DNA of 35,654 bases from Pseudomonadota bacterium (GCA_021828605.1 JAJZEG010000134.1:1-35654); one strand, 5' to 3'. Positions 11,038 through 19,746 are shown, counted from the first letter of the stretch. The notes: a model not told the origin generated them from the letters alone. Numbers and translations: made by a program.

Positions 11038-11957
11038 TCGATACGTCCACCGCCCCCTGGTATGCCGCCCTGCCGCCGTTGCGCGGACGGGTGATCGCTG
11101 ATGCTCCTCTCGCCGCGGGAACCTGGTTTCGGGTTGGTGGTTCAGCAGAAGTGCTGGTCCGACCAGCCGATATTGATGATTTGGTCACCTGCATGACGGC
11201 GGCATCACCCGAATGGCCAGTGACCATTTTGGGTGCGGCATCGAATATTATTATCCGAGACGGCGGTGTGCCGGGGCTGGTGGTCAAGTTGGGCCGTGGG
11301 TTCGGTGAAATTGCCATCGAGCCTGATGGGGTGATTGCGGGTGCGGCAGCATTAGACACCACAATCGCCGACCATGCCGCGATGGCCGGATTGGGCGGAT
11401 TGGAATTTCTCTCGGGAATCCCTGGGTCATTGGGGGGTGCTGTCGCGATGAACGCGGGGGCCTTTGGTGCCGATATGCGCTCGGTGCTCGATTGGGCTGA
11501 AATTATCGGACCCGATGGCTCAATGAAGCGCTATGGAGCCGACGAGCTGGGCCTTGATTACCGCCATGCGCGCTTGCCGCCGGGCGGAATTGTGGTGCGC
11601 GCACGCCTGCGGGCGCACACTGAGGAGCGCAACGTGGTGATTGCGCGCATGGATGATATTAAAGCCCAGCGCGAGGCGACTCAACCGGTGCGGGCGCGCA
11701 CCGGCGGGTCAACCTTTCGTAACCCACCGGGCCACAAAGCATGGCAATTGATTGACCAAGCCGGCTGTCGTGGCATGCTGATCGGTGATGCACAGGTTTC
11801 CGAAAAACATTGCAATTTCCTAATCAATCGCGGACAGGCGACCGCAAGCGACCTTGAGGCGCTGGGCGAACTGGTGCGCGAACGCGTGCAGGCTATGTTT
11901 GGCGTCGAGCTGCTTTGGGAAATCAAGCGCATGGGCATTCCCGGCGGTGTGACATGA
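11034..11957 (+). CDS. murB: MurB, UDP-N-acetylenolpyruvoylglucosamine reductase
   Basis: MurB reduces enolpyruvyl-UDP-GlcNAc to UDP-MurNAc using NADPH and bound FAD. The 307-aa protein has the FAD-binding segments [12 protein letters not shown] and [18 protein letters not shown]. It also has the motif TGGSTFRNP with the conserved catalytic Ser, and WEIKRMG near the C-terminus with the conserved Glu. The frame is open upstream to 10968, but ATG 11034 overlaps the murC stop (ATGA) and is the natural start. The stop overlaps the ddl start. MurA is not in this window. Confidence 0.96.
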   Translation: MIDTSTAPWYAALPPLRGRVIADAPLAAGTWFRVGGSAEVLVRPADIDDLVTCMTAASPEWPVTILGAASNIIIRDGGVPGLVVKLGRGFGEIAIEPDGVIAGAAALDTTIADHAAMAGLGGLEFLSGIPGSLGGAVAMNAGAFGADMRSVLDWAEIIGPDGSMKRYGADELGLDYRHARLPPGGIVVRARLRAHTEERNVVIARMDDIKAQREATQPVRARTGGSTFRNPPGHKAWQLIDQAGCRGMLIGDAQVSEKHCNFLINRGQATASDLEALGELVRERVQAMFGVELLWEIKRMGIPGGVT

Positions 11958-12859
11958 AACGCATCGCGGTCTTGATGGGTGGTATTTCGGCCGAGCGCGA
12001 GGTTAGCTTGGCGACCGGTGCGCAGGTTGTTGATGCGCTGCGCGCCGCCGGGTACGATGTGCAGCCCGTCGAGGTGGGGGCTGATCTGGCTGCACTCATC
12101 GCCGCACTAACGCCAGCCCCTGATGCCGTGTTCAACGCCTTGCATGGCCGGTTCGGCGAAGACGGCACGATCCAAGGTGTTCTTGATTATATGGGCATTC
12201 CTTATACCCATTCGGGCGTGCGCGCCTCGGCATTGGCAATGAACAAAGCCGCGGCCAAGGCGATATTTGCGGCAGCCGGATTGCCGGTTGCACCGCATCG
12301 GATTGTGCCGGTTGCCGAGTTGGCGGAAGCAGACCCGTTACCGCCGCCTTATGTGTTGAAGCCTACGAATGAAGGCTCCTCGGTTGGTGTGCATATTATT
12401 AAAGACCATGATAATCGGCGCGCCGCCATTGCTCGCGATTGGGCGTTTGGCGTGCATATTATGGCTGAAGATTATGTGGCCGGGCGAGAGTTGACTGTTA
12501 GTGTTCTCGACGATCGGGCTTTGGCAGTTACCGAGATTTTTGCCAATGGGTTTTATGATTACCAGGCGAAATATGCGCAAGGCGGCTCGCACCATGAGAT
12601 CCCCGCACGCATTGATCCAGAGCTAGCCGAACACGCTAAGCATATTGCATTGACCGCGCATCGGGCACTGGGCTGCCGAGGCGCGTCGCGCGCCGATTTC
12701 CGCTATGATGCTGCGCAAAACCGATTGATTTTACTTGAGGTAAACACCCAACCTGGCATGACCGCCACCTCATTGCTGCCCGAGCAAGCGGCCTTGTGCG
12801 GAATCGACTTCCCGGCACTCTGCGCCTGGATGGTGGAGCGCGCGACATGCCGCGATTAA
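11954..12859 (+). CDS. ddl: Ddl, D-alanine-D-alanine ligase
   Basis: Ddl makes the D-Ala-D-Ala dipeptide used by MurF. The 301-aa ATP-grasp enzyme has MGGISAEREVSL at its N-terminus, HGRFGEDGTIQG, the loop segment EGSSVGV, YDYQAKY with the Tyr typical of D-Ala-D-Ala rather than D-Ala-D-Lac ligases, and EVNTQPGMT near the end for metal and ATP binding. ATG 11954 overlaps the murB stop as ATGA, so the upstream extension to 11915 is rejected. The stop lies inside ftsQ (13-nt overlap). Confidence 0.96.
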   Translation: MKRIAVLMGGISAEREVSLATGAQVVDALRAAGYDVQPVEVGADLAALIAALTPAPDAVFNALHGRFGEDGTIQGVLDYMGIPYTHSGVRASALAMNKAAAKAIFAAAGLPVAPHRIVPVAELAEADPLPPPYVLKPTNEGSSVGVHIIKDHDNRRAAIARDWAFGVHIMAEDYVAGRELTVSVLDDRALAVTEIFANGFYDYQAKYAQGGSHHEIPARIDPELAEHAKHIALTAHRALGCRGASRADFRYDAAQNRLILLEVNTQPGMTATSLLPEQAALCGIDFPALCAWMVERATCRD

Positions 12860-13707
12860 AGCCCAACAGCCGAAAATTGCAGGACCGTCCCAGCGAGCGA
12901 ACATTGTTAATCCGCCGTGCCCGGCGCGGATTAAAGCCGTTGGTATTGATGGTGCTTACCGCAGCCGTTTTGTTAGTTATGGTGCTTGGTTGGCGCACCG
13001 TGGTGACCCACCCGCATGATCGGATGCGCAAGGCGGTTGCGTCCAGCCTAGGCGATTTGGGGTTCCGGGTTCGGCATGTCGTGATTGATGGTGCGATCAC
13101 CACACCCAAGCCCGCGATCGAGGCCGCGCTGGGATTGCGTGATGGACTGCCAATATTTGATGTCGCCCCTCGCCGCGCGGCACGCACGCTTGAACAGCTT
13201 GGCGTGGTGCGGCAAGCCGTGGTGGAACGGTTGTTGCCGGGAACCGTCAAAATCCGCATTGATGAGCGTGCGCCAGCGGGCATTTGGCAACGGCCTGATC
13301 ATGGTTTTGCCCTGATCGGCAGCGACGGATCAGTGATCCAACCACGGGGTGGCACCGCCGCCCACGCACGGGATCCTGGTTTGCTCTTGTTTGTTGGCGC
13401 GCAGGCGCCAGCGCATGCGGCGACGCTGATCGCGCTGTTGCAGAGTCATGCGGCGATCGGTGCTGCGGTGATCGCAGCCGAATGGATCGATAACTCACGG
13501 TGGAATCTGATTCTCCGCGATCACGCGATTATCGAATTGCCCGCGCAGCATTTGAACGATGCGCTCGCGGTGCTGCATCACGCCGATACCAAAATCGCGC
13601 TGCTTGATCGACCGGTGCGGCTGATCGATTTGCGTCAGCCCGACCGGCTGATCGTGAAGCCTTATGCGCAGCCGGCAACAACAACAATCAAGCCGAAGCA
13701 TTCATGA
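12847..13707 (+). CDS. ftsQ: FtsQ, divisome assembly protein
   Basis: FtsQ is a bitopic membrane protein that bridges early and late divisome proteins. The 286-aa product has a very basic cytoplasmic N-terminus, one membrane segment (about 33-55, running LVLMVLTAAVLLVMVLGW), then a periplasmic POTRA-like domain (VIDGAITTPKPAIEAALGL, followed by the IRIDERAPAGIW strand) and a beta domain. The start at 12847 overlaps the end of ddl by 13 nt; the frame runs upstream to 12796, but that lies deep in ddl. Identification rests on architecture and the position between ddl and ftsA, because FtsQ sequences diverge quickly. Confidence 0.92.
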   Translation: MPRLKPNSRKLQDRPSERTLLIRRARRGLKPLVLMVLTAAVLLVMVLGWRTVVTHPHDRMRKAVASSLGDLGFRVRHVVIDGAITTPKPAIEAALGLRDGLPIFDVAPRRAARTLEQLGVVRQAVVERLLPGTVKIRIDERAPAGIWQRPDHGFALIGSDGSVIQPRGGTAAHARDPGLLLFVGAQAPAHAATLIALLQSHAAIGAAVIAAEWIDNSRWNLILRDHAIIELPAQHLNDALAVLHHADTKIALLDRPVRLIDLRQPDRLIVKPYAQPATTTIKPKHS

Positions 13708-13713
13708 AGGAGG
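13707..13713 (+). promoter_or_regulatory. Shine-Dalgarno site of ftsA
   Basis: AAGGAGG lies 7 nt before the GTG at 13721. It is one of the strongest ribosome binding sites in the window, and it decides the ftsA start in favour of GTG 13721 over the ATG at 13704, which is out of frame. It begins on the last base of the ftsQ stop. FtsA may therefore be translated independently of the coupled genes upstream. Confidence 0.8.
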
Positions 13714-13720
13714 TCTGCCC

Positions 13721-15022
13721 GTGAACGACCTGTCGAATCGCACCGGCACCAACCCACCGCCGCCACGCAATGCTGAGGCTCGCCCGCGCCCAACCCGCGC
13801 CGGGGCGTTCGGCGTGCTTGATATCGGCTCGTCAAAAATTGCCTGCCTGATCGGTCGTGCGGAAAGCGATGGTCGGCTGCGGGCCTTGGGTTTTGGCTGG
13901 CAAAAAAGCCGTGGCATCAAATCAGGCGGGATTGTTGATCTGGATGAGGCCGAGCGCGCGATTCGCGCAGCCGTTGGTGCTGCCGAAGACATGGCGGATT
14001 TGCGGCTGAAATCAGTGGTGGTCAACTTATCCTGCGGCCAACCGGAAAGTCGGTTGTTTAATGTGCAATGGCCGATTGATGGTCGGGCGGTGGTCGAAGA
14101 CGATATTCGCCGCGTCGTGCGCGAGGCGAAAGCCCGCGCCAACGCCGAGGGGCGCGGCACGCTTCATGTGTTACCGCTTGGCTTTGCCGCTGATGAAACC
14201 GATGGCGTCGCTGATCCACGCGGTCTGTATTGCGACACCTTGGCCGCACGCCTGCATGTGATTGATGCCTCGCGCACCGCGATCAGAAGTGTGACCGCGT
14301 GTTTGGCACGCTGTGAATTGGAAATTGTGTCGATGGTTTCGGCGCCTTTCGCGTCGGGGCTCGCAACCTTGGTCGAAGACGAGCGCACGCTCGGCTCAAT
14401 TGTGATTGATATGGGTGGGGGCACCACCACCCTCGCGGTATTTGCCGATGGACAGGTGTTGCATACCGCACAATTGCCGGTTGGTGGCCAGCACGTCACC
14501 AATGACGTCGCACGGTTGCTATCAACACATGTTGCTCATGCAGAACGTTTGAAAACGCTTTATGGCACTTGCCAACAAAGCCCCGATGATGCACGCGAGA
14601 TGTTGCCCGTGCCGATGATTGGCGAAGCAGAGCATCAAATCGCCAAAGTGCCGCGCAGCGCACTGGTTTCGGTTATTCGCCCGCGCCTTGAAGAGATTTT
14701 TGAACTGGTGCGCGACCGAATTGACACTTCAGGCTTAGGCCGGGCCGCCGGTAACCGCGTGGTGTTGACGGGCGGTGCTGCGCAACTCGTGGGGGCGCGT
14801 GAGCTTGCTGCGGAAATCCTGAAACGTCAGGTGCGGATCGGCCGACCCTTTGGCGTGATCGGATTGCCCGACAGTGCCACCGGACCCAATTTTTCGACCC
14901 TGACCGGTTTGCTCGCCTTCGCTACGGGTGACGGGCAAACCCTTCATGATCTGGATTTATCAATCGATCGACCACGAGGCCTGTTCGGCAAAATATCCAC
15001 CTTTCTGCGGGAGCGGCTGTGA
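13721..15022 (+). CDS. ftsA: FtsA, actin-like Z-ring membrane tether
   Basis: FtsA binds the C-terminal peptide of FtsZ and anchors it to the inner membrane. The 433-aa protein has an actin/Hsp70-type ATPase fold: phosphate-1 loop VLDIGSSKIACL (about 32-43), phosphate-2 motif VIDMGGGTTT (228-237) and adenosine motif VVLTGGAAQLVGA. It ends in a short basic amphipathic segment (GLFGKISTFLRERL), the expected membrane-targeting helix. The start is GTG 13721 because of the strong Shine-Dalgarno site just before it. About 27 residues rich in Pro and Arg precede the ATPase core. Confidence 0.96.
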   Translation: MNDLSNRTGTNPPPPRNAEARPRPTRAGAFGVLDIGSSKIACLIGRAESDGRLRALGFGWQKSRGIKSGGIVDLDEAERAIRAAVGAAEDMADLRLKSVVVNLSCGQPESRLFNVQWPIDGRAVVEDDIRRVVREAKARANAEGRGTLHVLPLGFAADETDGVADPRGLYCDTLAARLHVIDASRTAIRSVTACLARCELEIVSMVSAPFASGLATLVEDERTLGSIVIDMGGGTTTLAVFADGQVLHTAQLPVGGQHVTNDVARLLSTHVAHAERLKTLYGTCQQSPDDAREMLPVPMIGEAEHQIAKVPRSALVSVIRPRLEEIFELVRDRIDTSGLGRAAGNRVVLTGGAAQLVGARELAAEILKRQVRIGRPFGVIGLPDSATGPNFSTLTGLLAFATGDGQTLHDLDLSIDRPRGLFGKISTFLRERL

Positions 15023-15075
15023 TGCGCGCTCTGACTGACCTGATTGTGCTGTTTTCGTTATCCCCTGATTTTTCC

Positions 15076-15082
15076 TAAGGAG
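15076..15082 (+). promoter_or_regulatory. Shine-Dalgarno site of ftsZ
   Basis: TAAGGAG lies 6 nt upstream of ATG 15089 and selects this start over the longer open frame beginning at 15044. The 66-nt ftsA-ftsZ gap (15023-15088) is the only real spacer inside the dcw cluster. A dedicated ftsZ promoter could sit there or in the end of ftsA, but I see no convincing -35/-10 pair. Confidence 0.75.
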
Positions 15083-15088
15083 CCTGCC

Positions 15089-16720
15089 ATGACGTTAAAT
15101 CTGACCGTCCAAAAAACCAACCATACCGACTTCACGCCGCGCATCGCGGTTTTTGGTGTCGGCGGTGGCGGTACCAACGCGGTGAATAATATGATCGCGC
15201 TCAACTTGCCGGGTGTCGAGTTTGTGGTCGCCAACACCGATGCCCAGCAGCTTTTACTCTCGCGCGCTGAGCGCCGGATTCAGCTCGGTCCGCATATCAC
15301 TCAGGGTAATGGTGCAGGTGGCAAGCCCGAGGTTGGCCGCGCATCGGCGGAAGAAGCCGAAGACGAATTGGCCCGTCAGCTTGACGGCGCACATATGGCC
15401 TTCATTACCGCCGGAATGGGGGGGGGCACCGGCACGGGGGCGGCGCCGGTGATTGCCCGCATGGCACGCGAACGCGGCATTTTGACCATCGGCGTGGTGA
15501 CGAAGCCTTTTGCCTTTGAAGGCAAAAGGCGGATGCGCGCGGCTGAGGAAGGCATCGCGGAATTACAGAACTTCGTTGACACGCTCATTGTTATTCCCAA
15601 TCAGAACCTGTTCAAAGTGGCTAATGAACGCACCGGTTGGAAAGAAGCCTTCGCGATGGCGGATCACGTTTTATATATGGGCGTGCGCGGCGTCACTGAT
15701 TTGATGGTGGTGCCGGGCGAGATTAATCTTGACTATGCTGACGTGCGCTCGGTGATGTCCGAAATGGGCAAGGCGATGATGGGCACCGGCGAAGCCGAGG
15801 GCGAGGATCGGGCCATGCTGGCGGCAGAGGCGGCGATTTCTAATCCATTGTTGGAAGAAACCAACATGAAGGGCGCGCGCGGCCTATTAATTAATATCAC
15901 CGGCAGCTCGGATTTGACTTTGTTTGAGGTAGATCAAGCCGCAAACCGAATTCGTGAAGAGGCCGACGAAGACGCGAACATCATGTTCGGTATGGCGCTC
16001 GATGAAAGCCTAGGTGGTCGGGTGCGGGTTTCAGTGGTAGCCACCGGCATTGATACGGCCACACCCGCTTTGGCCGAGCGGCCCCGGCTGATCGCGGTTG
16101 GCGGTGGCAACATGATGGTCGACGCGATCGCAGGCACAATGCCTCACCCCCAAGGCCAGCCGATGATGGCACCGCACGGGGCGCCGCAGGGCATGATCCA
16201 TAGCGTGCCTGCGCCTGGGCCCGCCCAGGGTTTTGCCCACAGCCCTGCGCTGAGTGTGGTTAGTGTGGCAGCACCGATTATTCTCGATCAGTCCGCCGCA
16301 ATCGAGGAAGCACGGCACCCCGCACCGATGAGCGCCTATGGCAGCGCGCCTGCCTTGCGCGCGCCGTCAGCCTCACCTTCCTATCGTGAAGCGCCACGCG
16401 CACCGACAGCCGAACCCGCCAAGCGCGCGAGCTTGTTTGCCCGCATGACCAGCGGTTTTCGTGCGCCAGTGGCCGAAGCACCCCGCGCTGAAACCCACCG
16501 GACCGAGGCTCAACGGCAGGAGCCAACTCGCGGCTATATGGCCCCTGCCCCGCACCCGCAAATGGCGGCGCCGGCACCGATGCCGGTGATGACGCATCAG
16601 CCCAACTATCAGGCGCCATCAGCGCAAGCGCCCGCAGGCCCTCAGCCTATGGTGCGCCAAACCCAAGCCGAGGATGTGGCACTCGAGATCCCTGCCTTTC
16701 TCCGCCGCCAACAATCATAA
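15089..16720 (+). CDS. ftsZ: FtsZ, tubulin-like cell division GTPase
   Basis: FtsZ polymerises into the Z ring. The 543-aa protein has an N-terminal GTPase domain with the tubulin signature [10 protein letters not shown] (111-120) and the T7 loop [11 protein letters not shown] with catalytic Asp 215 and 218; the folded core ends near 322. A linker of about 210 residues follows, rich in Pro, Ala, Met and His, and the protein ends in [11 protein letters not shown] (533-543), the conserved peptide that binds FtsA. The linker is long, as in several alphaproteobacteria, compared with about 50-70 residues in E. coli. A perfect inverted repeat lies inside the coding sequence at 15505-15530. Confidence 0.97.
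   Translation: MTLNLTVQKTNHTDFTPRIAVFGVGGGGTNAVNNMIALNLPGVEFVVANTDAQQLLLSRAERRIQLGPHITQGNGAGGKPEVGRASAEEAEDELARQLDGAHMAFITAGMGGGTGTGAAPVIARMARERGILTIGVVTKPFAFEGKRRMRAAEEGIAELQNFVDTLIVIPNQNLFKVANERTGWKEAFAMADHVLYMGVRGVTDLMVVPGEINLDYADVRSVMSEMGKAMMGTGEAEGEDRAMLAAEAAISNPLLEETNMKGARGLLINITGSSDLTLFEVDQAANRIREEADEDANIMFGMALDESLGGRVRVSVVATGIDTATPALAERPRLIAVGGGNMMVDAIAGTMPHPQGQPMMAPHGAPQGMIHSVPAPGPAQGFAHSPALSVVSVAAPIILDQSAAIEEARHPAPMSAYGSAPALRAPSASPSYREAPRAPTAEPAKRASLFARMTSGFRAPVAEAPRAETHRTEAQRQEPTRGYMAPAPHPQMAAPAPMPVMTHQPNYQAPSAQAPAGPQPMVRQTQAEDVALEIPAFLRRQQS
15505..15530 (+). repeat. Perfect inverted repeat inside ftsZ
   Basis: GCCTTTTGCCTT (15505-15516) and its exact reverse complement (15519-15530) are separated by TG. 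RNA from this region would form a hairpin of about 11-12 bp. The segment encodes the conserved [11 protein letters not shown] stretch. The right arm requires an AGG arginine codon, whereas most Arg codons in the window are CGN. The function is unknown and the repeat may be coincidence imposed by the conserved protein sequence. Confidence 0.6.
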
Positions 16721-16722
16721 GG
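16718..16722 (+). promoter_or_regulatory. Ribosome binding site of the potassium channel gene, overlapping the ftsZ stop
   Basis: TAAGG begins at the ftsZ TAA stop and lies 7 nt before ATG 16730. A ribosome ending ftsZ would sit on this site, which suggests that translation of the channel is coupled to ftsZ. Confidence 0.5.
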
Positions 16723-16729
16723 CTGCATC

Positions 16730-17644
16730 ATGGCGCGGCGACCCCGCAAAATCGTCGCGCCATTTTCTGCCGATGTGCTGCGCCAAATCGAACGGCGTGG
16801 CCTGGCCCGCTCGGGGTTTAGCGACCTATTTCATGGGCTGATGACGATGCGCTTAGCGCCGTTACTTGCCCTTCTGACCGGCGCAATCATTGTTACCAAC
16901 CTGATTTTTGGGGTGTTTTATGCTTTGTCCGGCGGCATCGGCGGTGCCCGCCCCGGCAATTTCGGCGATGATGTATTTTTCTCGGTGCAAACCTTCTCGA
17001 CCACCGGCTATGGGGCGCTCTACCCGCGCTCGGTCCTCGCGAATTCGATTGCCAGTATTGAAATTATTTTCGGATTGTTAGCAACCGCCTTCGCCACCGG
17101 CCTATTATTTGCGCGCCTCTCGCGGCCTCAGGCGCGATTGCTATTTTCGAAAACGATGGTGGTGCACCGGATGCGGGGTGAAAATTCCTTGATGTTTCGC
17201 GTCGCTAATCAACGCCGCAATCAACTCACCGATGCACGAATGACCCTCACTTTGATCCGTCAGGAGGTCGATGAAGATGGCCATGTGATGCGCCGGATGG
17301 TCGATCTGCCGTTAGAGCGCGCGAGTACTCCCGCCTTCGCTCTATCCTGGACCGTCATCCATCAGCTCGGACCCGACAGCCCTCTCCATAGATTGGATGC
17401 TGCGGCGATGCAGGCGCAAAGCATGGCATTCCTCGCTAATCTGACCGGCCTGGATGACACCCTCCTAGCCACAGTGACTGCACGGCATGTGTACGGCCCT
17501 GCCGATATTCATTTTGGTGCGCGATTTGCCGATATTTTCGACACCGGCACCGACGGCGCCTTTGCCATTGATTATAATTTATTTCACGTAATTGAGCGTG
17601 ACGCGGACTTGACCTCGTCCAAACCTCACAAAAATGAAGGTTAG
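16730..17644 (+). CDS. Inward-rectifier (KirBac-type) potassium channel
   Basis: This 304-aa protein has the architecture of bacterial inward-rectifier K+ channels. A basic N-terminal slide-helix region is followed by membrane helix 1 (about 42-68), a pore helix with the selectivity filter TTGYG (91-95), membrane helix 2 (about 101-128), and a C-terminal cytoplasmic beta-rich domain. That domain contains family-like strands (MVVHRMRGENSLMFRVANQR; later LSWTVIHQLGPDSPL). It would conduct K+ across the inner membrane under ligand or lipid control. It starts 9 nt after ftsZ with its SD overlapping the ftsZ stop, so cotranscription is likely. A channel gene here is not part of the standard dcw set, and lpxC is not found after ftsZ within the window. 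Confidence 0.9.
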   Translation: MARRPRKIVAPFSADVLRQIERRGLARSGFSDLFHGLMTMRLAPLLALLTGAIIVTNLIFGVFYALSGGIGGARPGNFGDDVFFSVQTFSTTGYGALYPRSVLANSIASIEIIFGLLATAFATGLLFARLSRPQARLLFSKTMVVHRMRGENSLMFRVANQRRNQLTDARMTLTLIRQEVDEDGHVMRRMVDLPLERASTPAFALSWTVIHQLGPDSPLHRLDAAAMQAQSMAFLANLTGLDDTLLATVTARHVYGPADIHFGARFADIFDTGTDGAFAIDYNLFHVIERDADLTSSKPHKNEG

Positions 17645-17650
17645 GGCAAC

Positions 17651-17680
17651 ATCCGATCAAATGGAATTGTTTGATCGGAT
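17651..17680 (+). terminator. 11-bp perfect inverted repeat after the channel gene, possible terminator
   Basis: ATCCGATCAAA and its exact complement TTTGATCGGAT flank an 8-nt loop. The hairpin starts 6 nt after the channel stop, where the dcw transcript would be expected to end. No T-run follows (TAAGTTGG), so it is not a classical intrinsic terminator. It could also be a repeat element or a protein-binding palindrome. Confidence 0.4.
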
Positions 17681-17702
17681 TAAGTTGGCTGCCAAACAAC
17701 AA

Positions 17703-17746
17703 GTTAGAGTGCTCTCGTAGGCCAAAGCGAACGGAAACGCTCTAGA
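17703..17746 (+). repeat. Degenerate TAGAGC-type repeat fragment
   Basis: GTTAGAGTG and CGCTCTAGAAC flank about 26 nt and form an imperfect short stem (AGAGTG against CGCTCT with one G-T pair). The CTAGAGCG edge, read on the minus strand, matches the edge of the palindrome at 27430-27489. Together with 17651-17680 it fills most of the 118-nt spacer before the GST gene. The similarity is short, so family membership is tentative. Confidence 0.35.
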
Positions 17747-17762
17747 ACCAAGGAACCCTGCC

Positions 17763-18362
17763 ATGAAATTGTTTTACTCTGCGAACAGCCCTTATGTGCG
17801 TAAAGTGATGGTTTGCGCGCAACTGCGCGGCCTTGATCAACGGATCGAAAAAATCGAAACCAACCCCCATGCAAGTCCCGCCGCTTTGGTGGCGGAAAAC
17901 CCGCTCTCAAAAGTGCCGTGTTTATTGACCGAGGATAAGTTCGCCTTGTTCGATAGTCCGGTAATTTGTGAATATCTCGACACGATGGGTGATGCACTCG
18001 CTTTGTTCCCACCGGCGGGCTCAGCGCGCTGGGTTGCGCTCCGTTTGCAGGCAGTGGGCGATGGGACTTTGGATGCGGCGGTTGCCCGACGGATGGAAAG
18101 TGTCAAGCCGCACGAAACGGCCCGCACGGCTTTCATGGACCGCCAGAAACAGGCGGTTGATCGGGCCCTCGCGATGCTCGAACGCGAAACGCTGGGCGCG
18201 CTGACCGATATTGGTTCGGTCAGTGTGGCCTGTGCGCTGGGCTATTTGGATTTCCGCTTCGGCCCTGATGATTGGCGTGCGGCGCATCCTCAGCTTGCCG
18301 CGTGGTTTGCCTCAATCGCTCAACACCCCGCAATCACTGCGACCGCACCGCCGGTCAGCTGA
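17763..18362 (+). CDS. Glutathione S-transferase family protein
   Basis: This 199-aa soluble protein has a thioredoxin-fold N-terminal domain beginning MKLFYSANSPYVRKV. The SPYVRK region holds the usual catalytic Ser position, NPLSKVPCL contains the cis-Pro that binds glutathione, and FDSPVICEYL contains the glutathione gamma-Glu-binding Asp-Ser. An all-helical C-terminal domain follows from about residue 85. It probably conjugates or reduces a small electrophile with glutathione; the substrate cannot be told. An AAGGA site lies 8 nt before the ATG. The last 8 nt overlap the 3' end of rdgB on the other strand. Confidence 0.88.
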   Translation: MKLFYSANSPYVRKVMVCAQLRGLDQRIEKIETNPHASPAALVAENPLSKVPCLLTEDKFALFDSPVICEYLDTMGDALALFPPAGSARWVALRLQAVGDGTLDAAVARRMESVKPHETARTAFMDRQKQAVDRALAMLERETLGALTDIGSVSVACALGYLDFRFGPDDWRAAHPQLAAWFASIAQHPAITATAPPVS

Positions 18363-18951
18363 GCTTACCCAACGACGAAAGCAACTGTCGACTGGCCCGG
18401 GCGCGGTGGCTGATTGCGTGTTTTTGCACAGCCGATAATTCGGCAAAACTGGCCGTTAGCCCGGATGGGATGAAAATCGGATCATAGCCAAAGCCATGGC
18501 TGCCTTGGGGTTGGGCGGCAATAACTCCGTGGCAAAATCCTAAATAGGTTGCGGTCTCGCCGGTTGGGAACGCCAGGCACAGCGCACAGGTGAACCAGGC
18601 GCGGTCATCCTCGCGACTGGCCGCGATGATTTGGGCCATCGCCACCGGATAGCCGCCGCACTCCTCGGCAAACCGGGCCGAGCGCAAGCCCGGCGCACCG
18701 CCGAGTGCGGCAACCGACAGGCCGGAATCATCGGCCAAGGACGCCAAGCCGCTGGCCCGCGCCGCACTCAGCGCCTTGATTTGCGCATTCTCGGCAAAAT
18801 CCGCACCGGTTTCCGCAGGTTCCGCCAGACCGAGTACAGCCGCATCTGTGCAATCGATCCCTGATTCCGCCAACAAACTTGCGAACTCACGGCGCTTGCC
18901 CGCATTATGGCTGGCAATCACCAAACGGCTCCCGGCGCGTAATAACGACAT
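18355..18951 (-). CDS. rdgB: RdgB/HAM1, XTP/dITP pyrophosphatase
   Basis: This 198-aa housecleaning enzyme hydrolyses non-canonical purine triphosphates (XTP, dITP) to monophosphates. Family motifs are LVIASHNAGKRREF at the N-terminus (SHNxGK substrate loop), LADDSGLSVAALGGAPGLRSARFA in the middle (catalytic Asp pair and the GxPGxxSAR-like signature) and SHGFGYDPIFIP near the C-terminus. The frame is open upstream into rph, but ATG 18951 gives the standard N-terminus, has a GGGGGAA site just before it, and starts 1 nt after the rph stop. It is cotranscribed with rph, a pairing common in alphaproteobacteria. Confidence 0.94.
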   Translation of the reverse strand: MSLLRAGSRLVIASHNAGKRREFASLLAESGIDCTDAAVLGLAEPAETGADFAENAQIKALSAARASGLASLADDSGLSVAALGGAPGLRSARFAEECGGYPVAMAQIIAASREDDRAWFTCALCLAFPTGETATYLGFCHGVIAAQPQGSHGFGYDPIFIPSGLTASFAELSAVQKHAISHRARASRQLLSSLGKLS

Positions 18952-18952
18952 G

Positions 18953-19681
18953 TTATTCCCCCAATGCACTCCGCTGCGCCGCGAACAGCGCATCGGTGCC
19001 TTTGCGCGCGAGGCTGAGCAATTGGGCGAAGGCCGCATCATCGAAGGTCGATTTCTCGGCCGTCGCCTGAATTTCCACAATGCCGCCCGCCGCGGTGAGC
19101 ACGAAATTCGCATCCGCCTCGGCGTTGGAATCTTCGGCATAATCCAGATCCAACAAGCCTGTCGCCTCGATAATCCCGCAGGATACCGCAGCAACTTGGC
19201 CGATCAGCGGATTGGCCTTCAGCACATTATTGCGCTGCAAATGGCGGATCGCCAAAGCGAGCGCGACATACGAACCGGTGATTGCTGCACAGCGCGTGCC
19301 GCCATCGGCGTTCAGCACATCGCAATCCAGCGTAATGGTCATTTCGCCGAGCACCGCCCGATCCACCACGGCGCGCAATGAGCGCCCGATCAACCGTTGG
19401 ATTTCCTGCGTCCGACCCGACTGCTTGCCGCGTGCCGCCTCGCGATCACCACGGGTATGGGTGGCGCGCGGCAGCATGCCATATTCCGCCGTCACCCAAC
19501 CCTGACCCGAATTGCGCATAAAGCCCGGCACCCGCGCCTCCACGCTGGCCGCGCATAACACCTCGGTGCCCCCCATTTTGATCAAAGCCGACCCTTCCGC
19601 GTGATGGGAAAATCCGGTGATAATTTCGACCCGACGCAAAGCGTCAGTGGCGCGGCCGGATGGGCGCGAAAAAACGGTCAT
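18953..19681 (-). CDS. rph: RNase PH, tRNA 3'-end processing phosphorolytic exoribonuclease
   Basis: RNase PH trims nucleotides after the CCA end of tRNA precursors using phosphate. The 242-aa protein begins with [15 protein letters not shown] and has the family segments [17 protein letters not shown] and GRSLRAVVD. It also has the acidic motif [18 protein letters not shown] and a C-terminal [13 protein letters not shown]. An AGGAG site lies about 7 nt before ATG 19681. It leads the rph-rdgB pair and is divergent from hrcA, with 65 nt between their likely start codons. Confidence 0.95.
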   Translation of the reverse strand: MTVFSRPSGRATDALRRVEIITGFSHHAEGSALIKMGGTEVLCAASVEARVPGFMRNSGQGWVTAEYGMLPRATHTRGDREAARGKQSGRTQEIQRLIGRSLRAVVDRAVLGEMTITLDCDVLNADGGTRCAAITGSYVALALAIRHLQRNNVLKANPLIGQVAAVSCGIIEATGLLDLDYAEDSNAEADANFVLTAAGGIVEIQATAEKSTFDDAAFAQLLSLARKGTDALFAAQRSALGE

Positions 19682-19746
19682 GAAAACTCCTGCAGGCCTG
19701 GGTGATGATGCTTGATTTCCGCGTTGCGATAGCGGACTCTGCGCTC

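Noticed and set aside
12636..13283. Minus-strand open frame of 215 codons across ddl and ftsQ
   Set aside because: Antisense to two solid genes, rich in Arg, Ser and Thr, no motif.
15023..15088. Dedicated ftsZ promoter in the ftsA-ftsZ spacer
   Set aside because: No convincing -35/-10 pair could be read; a promoter may lie within ftsA instead.
19682..19746. CIRCE operator between rph and hrcA
   Set aside because: No TTAGCACTC-N9-GAGTGCTAA-like sequence is present.
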